Assembly (NCBI RefSeq): GCF_026626885.1
Contig: NZ_JAPNOA010000013.1
Coordinates: 517 to 50,339 of the forward strand
Length of the DNA stretch: 49,823 bases
Direction of reading: 5' to 3'
From: Parathalassolituus penaei
GTDB taxonomy: Bacteria; Pseudomonadota; Gammaproteobacteria; Pseudomonadales; Oceanobacteraceae
Within the stretch, counting starts at the first letter, position 1. Every line of letters starts with the position of its first letter. Below, in pieces: positions 36,504 to 42,858 of this stretch. Both the position numbers and the translations under genes were made by a program. Under the pieces are notes generated by a model. That model was not told where the DNA came from. It searched no databases and saw only the letters and a list, made by a program, of their open reading frames with translations.

Positions 36504-36562
36504 TACGATCTTAGTGGGCATAAATGCCCACACTACAACAGAGCAACTATGAACACCGGCTT

Positions 36563-36660
36563 CGCCCAGCGCAGCTGGCTGCCCAATGCCCATCTGGGCG
36601 AGCCGGGATTCACCGCAATGGCCGACCCGGCCGGGGGACAAGGTCCCCCAAGAGGGCAAG
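36563..36660 (+). repeat. Multi-hairpin dispersed repeat, internally deleted copy R3
   Basis: This 98-bp copy has the first ~65 bp and last ~35 bp of the full repeat joined at the sequence CCCGGCCGGGG. That 11-mer occurs twice inside the full copy R4, before GGGGCATGG and before GGGGGACAAGG. The missing ~130 bp are exactly the segment between them. Confidence 0.88.
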
Positions 36661-36744
36661 CAGCCAGGCCAATTAACAAGCCGAGCAGACGTCGGACAAA
36701 AAGTATCAATCAAAACCAGCCTCACCCACCGAAGGTGGCTACAA

Positions 36745-36950
36745 AATGCCCATCTGGGCGAGCCGGGATTCACCGCAATGGCCGACCCGGCCGGGGCATG
36801 GATGCCCCGCCAGACCCGTTGGCACAGGGACGTGCCATCGGGTCGGGGTCGAACAGCCGTTGTCGGTGAATTTCGGAGGCACGAGCCCAGTCGGGCAAAA
36901 GCAAGGGGAGGCCCGCCCGGCCGGGGGACAAGGTCCCCCAAGAGGGCAAG
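36745..36950 (+). repeat. Multi-hairpin dispersed repeat, copy R4
   Basis: A 206-bp copy lacking only the first ~22 bp of the family. All internal hairpin blocks are present, some with compensating changes in both arms relative to R2 (for example GGCACAGGGACGTGCC). It runs in the same direction as R3 and is followed after 11 bp by the heptamer array. Confidence 0.9.
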
Positions 36951-36961
36951 CAGCCTTGCAC

Positions 36962-37031
36962 CAGACACCAGACGTCAGACGCCAGACGCCAGACGCCAGA
37001 CGCCAGACGCCAGACGCCAGACGCCAGACAG
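36962..37031. repeat. CAGACGC heptamer tandem array (10 units)
   Basis: Ten contiguous 7-bp units: seven exact CAGACGC in the middle, with variants CAGACAC and CAGACGT at the start and CAGACAG at the end. It sits between repeat R4 and the deaD terminator. Confidence 0.9.
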
Positions 37032-37050
37032 AATAAAAACAGCGCCCAAT

Positions 37051-37085
37051 AAAAAACCCCGCGGTTTGCACCAACGGGGTTTTTA
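37051..37085. terminator. Terminator downstream of deaD
   Basis: AAAAACCCCG (37052-37061) pairs with CGGGGTTTTT (37075-37084) around a 13-base loop, with T runs on both strands. It lies about 30 bp after the deaD stop on the minus strand; a second small stem (CAGCCC with GGGCTG) lies between. Confidence 0.85.
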
Positions 37086-37116
37086 TCAACAACACAGCCC
37101 CGAAGGGCTGCTGTTA

Positions 37117-39060
37117 TCAGGAGTGACGCGGGCCTTTACGGTGCATCTTGCGAGCAGAATCCGCACGGTCTTCGCCGCCTTCACGACGCTCACCACGGAA
37201 ACCGCCTTCACGACGCTCACCACGGAAACCGCCTTCACGACGCTCACCACGGAAACCGCCTTCGCGACGCTCACCACGGAAACCGCCTTCACGACGCTCA
37301 CTACGGGCACCGCCTTCACGCGGGGCAACGGCCATATCAGAACGGTATGCACGCAGACCCAGAGTCTGACCGCATACACGAGCTTTCTTCAGTACGCCCA
37401 GAATGTTTTCTGGCATACCGTCTGGCAGATCCACTACGGAGTACTGCTCGAAGATTTCGATGTGGCCGATAAAGGCGCTTTCGATATCCGCTTCGTTGGC
37501 AATCGCGCCAACCAGGTTACCTGGCTTCAGACCGTGGTCGTAACCAACGCCTACCCAGTAACGCTGCATGTCGACATCAGGGTTGCCCTTCAGAGGACGA
37601 GCCTGTTCATCCGGAGCAGCCTTGCGTGGCTCGCGTGGTTCACGAGGTTCGCGTGGCTCACGACGCGGACGATCTTCACGATCACCGCGCTCGGAACGTT
37701 CGGTACGTTCAGTGCGACGTGGACGGTCATCTTCCTGTTCGTTCAGGAACATCGGCTTGTTACCCTGTACCAGGCTGGCCAGAGCGGCTGCCAGATCCAG
37801 AGGGTCCATCGGTTGCTTCTCGAGCAGGCCTTCAACCATGGTGCGGAAAGTGGTGTTATCTTCCGGCTTAACCGCTTCCAGAATACGGGTCTGGAAACGT
37901 TCGGCGCGCTTGGCGTTAACATCCTTGGCAGTCGGCAGTTGCATCTCTTCGATTGGCTGACGAGTGGCTTTTTCGATGTCGCGCAACATGCGCTTTTCAC
38001 GACCGCGTACAAACGCAATCGCAGCACCTTCACGACCGGCACGACCAGTACGGCCGATACGGTGAACGTAGGATTCGGTGTCTTGTGGAATGTCGTAGTT
38101 GATTACGTGGCTGATACGTTCAACGTCCAGACCACGAGCCGCTACGTCAGTGGCCACGATCATGTCGAGCTGGCCGCTCTTCAATTTTTCTACTGCTTTT
38201 TCACGCAGAGCCTGCGGAATATCGCCGTTCAGTGGCGCACAACGGAAACCGTTCTGGCTCATGAAATCAGCCACTTCTTCGGTCGCCTGCTTGGTACGTA
38301 CGAATACCATCATGGCGTCGAAATCTTCCACTTCGGCGATACGCAACAGCGCATCGTTCTTGTGAACGTTGGAAACAAACCAATAACGCTGGCTAATGTT
38401 GGCGTTAGTTGTGGTCTTGGCCTGGATTTTTACCTGTACCGGATCTTTCAGGTGGGTTTCCGCCACTTTCTGGATCTCACGCGGCATGGTAGCGGAGAAC
38501 AGGGCTACCTGACGGGCACGAGGAGTGTGTTCCAGAATCCAGTTCACGTCGTCGATGAAGCCCATACGCAGCATTTCATCGGCTTCGTCCAGAACCACAG
38601 CCTTGATGTCGGCCAGGTTCAGGGAACCACGACGCAGGTGGTCCATTACACGACCAGGAGTACCCACAACCCATTGCGGACCGCGCTTGAGGTCACGCAG
38701 CTGTGAGCCGTAATCGGAACCACCATAAATAGCGGTTACGCCGATGTCGGACATGTAGCGGCTGTAGGTTTTAACGGCTTCAGCAACCTGCTGAGCCAGT
38801 TCACGGGTAGGAGCCAGAACCAGAACTTGCGGAGAACGGAAGTCGGCCTGGGTGCGAGCCAGCAGTGGCAGGGCGAACGCGGCAGTCTTGCCAGTTCCCG
38901 TCTGGGCCATACCCAGCACGTCCTGACCATTCAGCAGTGGTGGAATACTGTTCGCCTGAATTGGGGACGGAGCTTCGTAGCCGAGGTCTTCCAGAGAGCG
39001 CAGAATAGGGAAAGGAAGGCCCAGGCTGGCGAAACCAGCGGGAATAACGTCGTCAGTCAT
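37117..39060 (-). CDS. deaD: DEAD-box RNA helicase DeaD/CsdA
   Basis: This 647-residue ATP-dependent RNA helicase is of the DeaD/CsdA type, active in cold-stage ribosome assembly and mRNA turnover. Helicase motifs include GMAQTGTGKTAAF (Walker A), PTRELAQQV, VLDEADEML (DEAD), FSATMP and HRIGRTGRAGREG. The C-terminal part has an acidic/basic spacer (about 440-490). A DbpA-type RNA-binding domain follows (DVDMQRYWVGVGYDHGLKPG, then LVGAIANEADIESAFIG). A tail of five GERREGGFR-like repeats and a final RKMHRKGPRHS close the protein. The tail should bind RNA without sequence preference. The ATG follows TAGGTAAT. No partner gene in operon. Confidence 0.96.
   Translation of the reverse strand: MTDDVIPAGFASLGLPFPILRSLEDLGYEAPSPIQANSIPPLLNGQDVLGMAQTGTGKTAAFALPLLARTQADFRSPQVLVLAPTRELAQQVAEAVKTYSRYMSDIGVTAIYGGSDYGSQLRDLKRGPQWVVGTPGRVMDHLRRGSLNLADIKAVVLDEADEMLRMGFIDDVNWILEHTPRARQVALFSATMPREIQKVAETHLKDPVQVKIQAKTTTNANISQRYWFVSNVHKNDALLRIAEVEDFDAMMVFVRTKQATEEVADFMSQNGFRCAPLNGDIPQALREKAVEKLKSGQLDMIVATDVAARGLDVERISHVINYDIPQDTESYVHRIGRTGRAGREGAAIAFVRGREKRMLRDIEKATRQPIEEMQLPTAKDVNAKRAERFQTRILEAVKPEDNTTFRTMVEGLLEKQPMDPLDLAAALASLVQGNKPMFLNEQEDDRPRRTERTERSERGDREDRPRREPREPREPREPRKAAPDEQARPLKGNPDVDMQRYWVGVGYDHGLKPGNLVGAIANEADIESAFIGHIEIFEQYSVVDLPDGMPENILGVLKKARVCGQTLGLRAYRSDMAVAPREGGARSERREGGFRGERREGGFRGERREGGFRGERREGGFRGERREGGEDRADSARKMHRKGPRHS
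37174..37310 (-). repeat. 27-bp in-frame tandem repeats in the deaD tail
   Basis: About five near-identical 27-bp units each encode GERREGGFR (nine residues). The near identity at DNA level suggests recent copy-number change or homogenisation. Confidence 0.85.
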
Positions 39061-39284
39061 AAATTACCTATGCAGTGACAGAGGAAGGGCATGGCCGTGA
39101 CGTGTCAGAAACTCCCTGAACTCTGCTGCGGCAAGTGAACTTGCAAAAGCACACCCTGTGTGGGGTATGCTGGCGCCGCGTTTGTCTGCAATCGGCCTGG
39201 CCCGACATGTATTTGTCGAAAAAGGGGGCCGAATTGTACAGCAAAAAAAAAAATATAGCGCGTCTTTTTTATAGTGGCCTGGAG

Positions 39285-40610
39285 ATGGATTTGACCGCAC
39301 GTCTGAAGGGAACAACAAACCGCCTGCCAGTCCTGACGAATGTGTCGTGTCTGCTGCTGTGCCTGACCGCTATTCCCGCCTGCGCACAACACGAAACCGT
39401 CGTTCACAGCACCACCGAAAACATCAACATCAGTCTGCTGTATATGGTGCCGATATTACTGCTGGTTGTGCTGTTGCTGGCTGCCCGCCAGATACACATC
39501 TATCGCCAGATTCGCCAGCTGGCTCGCCAGCTGCCGGAATTCCGGGATCACGAAGATGGCAGCATCCTGATTCCGGCCGACTTGCAAAAATCCCCTTTAC
39601 TCGCCCCCCTGATACGCAAGGTATTACTCCAACAGGAACAGTGGAGCCAGCAACTGCATGAAGAGCAGGAAAATGCCCGCCACGCCATTGAAGAACAGCA
39701 GCGCATGCTGGAAGCCAACCGTCTGCTGGAAGCCGGTGTTGCCGAACGTAACCGAGAGCTGGATCTGCGCACCCAGGAAGTCAACGACACCCTCAATGCC
39801 CTGCGTATGACTCGCCAGCAACTACTCGAAAAAGAGCAACAAACCATGGTGGGAGAATTACTGGCCGGGCTCGCTCACGAGGTCAACACACCGCTGGCGA
39901 TTGGCGCTTCGACCCTCGACAGCCTGATTCAGGAACTGACGCCAAACTGTTTCGAGTCCCCGAAAACCGCGCACGATTGTGAAGCCATGCTCGCCCACAT
40001 CGTTGAGTCAGTAACACTCGCCCACAGCAATATCGAACGGGCGGCCGAGACCGTTACCCGCTTCAAGGAAGTCAGTGTCGATCAGGCCAGCGGCCAGATT
40101 CGGGAGTTTGAGGTGGGGGACTATCTGAACAGTGTGGTGTGGTCATTACGCCCCCACTACCGTTACCGGCCGATTGATATTCGTATTGAATGCCCACACC
40201 CGCTATACATCACCGGAGCACCCGGCATTTACGCGCAAATCGTCACCAACCTGATGATGAACGCCCTCCACCACGCCTTCGGGCGTGACCAGAGTGGCGA
40301 GATTCATATCGTGGCAACCCGCGCTGGCGACCAGTTATGCCTGTGTTTCCGTGATAACGGCCGCGGTATGGACCAGCAAACCCTCGAAAAAGTATTCGAG
40401 CCATTTTTCACCACCCGCCGTCAGGAAGGTGGTTCCGGTCTTGGTGCCCATATCGTCTACGATCTGGTGGTCAACCAGCTACAGGGCAACATCCGGATTC
40501 TCAGCGAGCCAGACCAGGGCACGCGATACCAGATGCTGATCCCTTGTCAAATTCGTGGCCGGGATGCTTATAATGCGTGCTCTGTTTATGAGGAGTACTG
40601 CAAGTGCTGA
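39285..40610 (+). CDS. Orphan membrane sensor histidine kinase
   Basis: This ~441-residue kinase has a signal/anchor segment (LPVLTNVSCLLLCLTAIPA), a very short extracytoplasmic stretch and a second membrane span (SLLYMVPILLLVVLLLAA). A ~90-residue coiled coil rich in Gln/Glu/Arg follows. The H box is GLAHEVNTP (His near 198), with NLMMNALHHAF (N box), DNGRGM (G1) and GGSGLGAHIV (G2). The lack of a periplasmic domain suggests it senses the membrane or an inner signal. No response regulator is adjacent. GGAG touches the ATG directly; a TTG six bases later (39291) has ideal spacing and may be the real start. The 3' end overlaps ppnP by 7 bp. Confidence 0.88.
   Translation: MDLTARLKGTTNRLPVLTNVSCLLLCLTAIPACAQHETVVHSTTENINISLLYMVPILLLVVLLLAARQIHIYRQIRQLARQLPEFRDHEDGSILIPADLQKSPLLAPLIRKVLLQQEQWSQQLHEEQENARHAIEEQQRMLEANRLLEAGVAERNRELDLRTQEVNDTLNALRMTRQQLLEKEQQTMVGELLAGLAHEVNTPLAIGASTLDSLIQELTPNCFESPKTAHDCEAMLAHIVESVTLAHSNIERAAETVTRFKEVSVDQASGQIREFEVGDYLNSVVWSLRPHYRYRPIDIRIECPHPLYITGAPGIYAQIVTNLMMNALHHAFGRDQSGEIHIVATRAGDQLCLCFRDNGRGMDQQTLEKVFEPFFTTRRQEGGSGLGAHIVYDLVVNQLQGNIRILSEPDQGTRYQMLIPCQIRGRDAYNACSVYEEYCKC
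40544..40574 (+). promoter_or_regulatory. Predicted promoter of ppnP inside the kinase gene
   Basis: A perfect TATAAT (40569-40574) has TTGTCA (40544-40549) 19 bp upstream, and lies 30 bp before the GTG start. The spacing is two bases longer than ideal. Confidence 0.5.
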
Positions 40611-40885
40611 AAGTGAATGAATACTTCGATGGCAAGGTAAAATCCATCGGTCTGCAAACTGCAACCCTGCCAGCGACTGTTGGCGTGATCGTTGCCGGTG
40701 AATACGAGTTTGGCACCAGCCAGAAAGAAGTCATGACCGTGGTTTCCGGTTCCATGGACGCTCTGCTGCCAGGCGCGACCGAGTGGACTTCCTACGCTCA
40801 GGGCCAGGCCTTTACCATCGAAGCCAACCAGAAATTCAAAGTGCGCGTAGCCGGTGACACCGCCTACTTCTGCACCTACGAATAA
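40604..40885 (+). CDS. ppnP: Pyrimidine/purine nucleoside phosphorylase
   Basis: PpnP (YaiE, DUF1255) is a small cupin-like enzyme that phosphorolyses several nucleosides to base and ribose 1-phosphate. The 93-residue protein shows the full family pattern: NEYFDGKVKSIGLQT, GVIVAGEYEFGT, KEVMTVVSGSMDALLPG, and the C-terminal FKVRVAGDTAYFCTYE. Translation starts at GTG after an excellent GAGGAG. It overlaps the kinase gene but probably has its own promoter. A terminator follows directly. Confidence 0.95.
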   Translation: MLKVNEYFDGKVKSIGLQTATLPATVGVIVAGEYEFGTSQKEVMTVVSGSMDALLPGATEWTSYAQGQAFTIEANQKFKVRVAGDTAYFCTYE

Positions 40886-40894
40886 GGTTGCCAA

Positions 40895-40920
40895 AACGGG
40901 GCTACGGCCCCGTTCTGTTT
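40895..40920 (+). terminator. Intrinsic terminator of ppnP
   Basis: AACGGGGC (40895-40902) pairs with GCCCCGTT (40907-40914) around a 4-base loop, then CTGTTT. Confidence 0.82.
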
Positions 40921-41025
40921 GTCCCGCATTGCCCACCCGATTCCTCACCCGACTGAATTGCAGGTTGCGCCCGTCGCCTTGCTTTGCCAGCATTACAGAA
41001 TCTGGCATCCCCCACCGAGGTTTCC

Positions 41026-41268
41026 GTGTTCGATAAAACCGATCTGGTCCGACTGATTTCGGTGACCATGCCATTTGGCAAATTTCAAGGCCGCGTCATT
41101 ATGGACCTGCCCGAAGAGTACCTGCTGTGGTTCCGCCACAAGGGCTTTCCCGATGGTGAACTTGGTCAACTGATGGCTCTGGCGCTGGAAATCCGCATCA
41201 ATGGTCTGGAAGACATTCTGACCCCGCTGCGTGCCAGTACCCAGCCACAAACGACCAACCGCCACTGA
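41026..41268 (+). CDS. DUF3820 family protein
   Basis: This 80-residue protein belongs to DUF3820, annotated in pseudomonads as a putative quorum-sensing-regulated virulence factor. The family core is clear: VTMPFGKFQGRVIMDLPEEY, then LLWFRHKGFPDGELGQLMAL and NGLEDILTPLR. Its molecular role is not known. The GTG at 41026 gives the canonical N terminus (MFDKTDLVRLI) and follows GAGG; an ATG at 40984 adds 14 unconserved residues. It precedes a glutamine amidotransferase by 26 bp. Confidence 0.87.
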   Translation: MFDKTDLVRLISVTMPFGKFQGRVIMDLPEEYLLWFRHKGFPDGELGQLMALALEIRINGLEDILTPLRASTQPQTTNRH

Positions 41269-41294
41269 ATTAACCTGATTACCGATACCAACCA

Positions 41295-42032
41295 ATGCTG
41301 ACGTTAGGCTTGCTCGAAACCGATACTCTATACCCCGATCTGCAACCGGACTACCGCTCATACGGCTGGATGTTCGAGCAATATTTTCGTCGGGTAACAC
41401 CGTTTATCGATTGGGAATTCCGTTACTACGACGTACAGGACGGCGAGCTGCCTGCGCCTGGCGATTGTGACGCCTATCTGATCACAGGCTCCAAAGCCGG
41501 TGTCTACGACCCGCTGCCGTGGATTCTGCCGCTGCAGGAATGGATCAAGGCTGCGCACCAGCACGGCGAACGTATGATTGGTATCTGTTTTGGCCACCAG
41601 CTGCTGGCTCATACACTGGGTGGATTTGCAGGCCGCAGCCCGCGTGGCTGGGGCATTGGTATTCGCGAAAGCGCCGTGGTTGAACTGCCCGAGTGGATTC
41701 ACGAACGCAGCGATCGTTATCGCCTGATCTACAGCCACCGTGATCAGGTTGAGCAGCTGCCACCGCAGGCAACCCGCCTGGCGGCCTGCCCGTTCTGCCC
41801 GAATGCTGCGTTTTACATCGACAACCGTGTGTTGGCATTCCAGGGACACCCGGAATTCACACTCGAATACACCCTCCGCCTGTTACCACGTCGTCAGAGC
41901 TGTATTGGTGAACCTGTGTATGGCGATGGCATGGCCACCCTGTCAGACAACAATGGCCAACCACCCGCTACCGACAGCGATCTGATTGGCCGCTGGTTAA
42001 CGGCGTTTATCAGCTTGTCAGCATCAGCCTGA
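41295..42032 (+). CDS. Class I glutamine amidotransferase-like protein
   Basis: This 245-residue protein has the GATase1 fold of the GMP-synthase-like family. The nucleophile Cys is in GICFGHQLLAHTLGG, and the catalytic His is in AFQGHPEF; the family's following Glu is inside the same PEF block. Such stand-alone proteins hydrolyse glutamine or gamma-glutamyl compounds (for example gamma-glutamyl-polyamines); the substrate here is unknown. There is no clear ribosome site before the ATG, so it may be translated by coupling with the DUF3820 gene. The last 9 bp overlap the convergent DUF3301 gene. Confidence 0.88.
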   Translation: MLTLGLLETDTLYPDLQPDYRSYGWMFEQYFRRVTPFIDWEFRYYDVQDGELPAPGDCDAYLITGSKAGVYDPLPWILPLQEWIKAAHQHGERMIGICFGHQLLAHTLGGFAGRSPRGWGIGIRESAVVELPEWIHERSDRYRLIYSHRDQVEQLPPQATRLAACPFCPNAAFYIDNRVLAFQGHPEFTLEYTLRLLPRRQSCIGEPVYGDGMATLSDNNGQPPATDSDLIGRWLTAFISLSASA

Positions 42033-42368
42033 ATGACGGCGTGAGGCCAGCTGGATAATTTCAGCGGTTGGCCGATGCGCCTGCAGGTCCAGCAAGGTGA
42101 TCTTGCGGCCCCACAACACCAGGTGACCCCGATAACGGTGGTCACCGGTGGAACTGAATTCAAATCCGTAGTCGCGGCGTAACTGCCAGCGCCCCAGACG
42201 TTTCTCCGGCCAGGTACGCTCAATCACCAGCGTATCGTCCAGCAACTGCACCCCTTCCTGCTGACATCGCTGACGTACCGCACCCAATGCCAGCTGCCGT
42301 GCTTTCTGTTGTTTGTCCCACATCTGCCAGCCGACCAGCAGTAATGCAATCAGGAGAATCCAGCCCAT
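42024..42368 (-). CDS. DUF3301 domain-containing membrane-anchored protein
   Basis: This 114-residue protein has one N-terminal membrane helix (GWILLIALLLVGWQMW), then a charged segment and the DUF3301 core. The core runs AVRQRCQQEGVQLLDDTLVI, RRDYGFEFSSTGDHRYRGHL and VLWGRKITLLDL. The family is of unknown function and common in Vibrio and Pseudomonas. The ATG at 42368 starts directly at the membrane helix; the frame is open another 68 codons upstream without conserved content. It converges with the amidotransferase gene, overlapping by 9 bp. Confidence 0.85.
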   Translation of the reverse strand: MGWILLIALLLVGWQMWDKQQKARQLALGAVRQRCQQEGVQLLDDTLVIERTWPEKRLGRWQLRRDYGFEFSSTGDHRYRGHLVLWGRKITLLDLQAHRPTAEIIQLASRRHSG

Positions 42369-42506
42369 AATGTTGGCCTTGTGTAAGTCAGGAAGGTTAA
42401 GGGACGGGCAGCATTGAGCACCCGCACCACTCAGTATATAGTGCGCGCCCGCCGGAGTTGCCAGCGGGATTGATACGAAAGACACCTGCAATCCGGAGGA
42501 CCTGCC

Positions 42507-42785
42507 ATGCCACGCGCCTGTGCCCGTCATATCCTCGTCAAAACCGAAGCCGAAGCCCTGAAAATCAAGCAAATGCTGGCCAACGGCAGCGATTTTTTCA
42601 CGCTCGCAAAAAAATATTCTACCTGCCCGTCCAAAAAGAACGGCGGCAGCCTGGGTGAGTTCAGTCGCGGCGATATGGTGAAACCATTCGACGACGCCGT
42701 GTTCAAAGGCCCGTTACTGACCGTGCAAGGCCCGGTCAAGACCCAATTCGGCTATCATCTGATCGAAACCATTTACCGCAGCTGA
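42507..42785 (+). CDS. ppiC: Parvulin-type peptidyl-prolyl isomerase (PpiC)
   Basis: This 92-residue single-domain cytosolic parvulin catalyses proline cis/trans isomerisation. It shows the complete domain: ARHILVKTEAEALKIKQML, FFTLAKKYSTCPSKKNGGSL, GEFSRGDMVKPFDDAVF and a C-terminal VKTQFGYHLIETIYR. The conserved active-site His residues are in RHILVK and FGYHLI. GGAGGA precedes the ATG at good distance. It stands 73 bp before the CvfB-like gene. Confidence 0.95.
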   Translation: MPRACARHILVKTEAEALKIKQMLANGSDFFTLAKKYSTCPSKKNGGSLGEFSRGDMVKPFDDAVFKGPLLTVQGPVKTQFGYHLIETIYRS

Positions 42786-42858
42786 TTCCTTCAGGCGGCC
42801 CAGTATGTCACCCGCAGCGGTGACCCTTTTACCCCTAGTCAAAACGGCGGACATTGTC

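Noticed and set aside
36586-38706. A 706-codon plus-strand ORF running through the R3/R4 repeats and antisense to deaD
   Set aside because: Its translation is repeat by-product followed by the antisense of a clear DEAD-box helicase; no ribosome site or family match.
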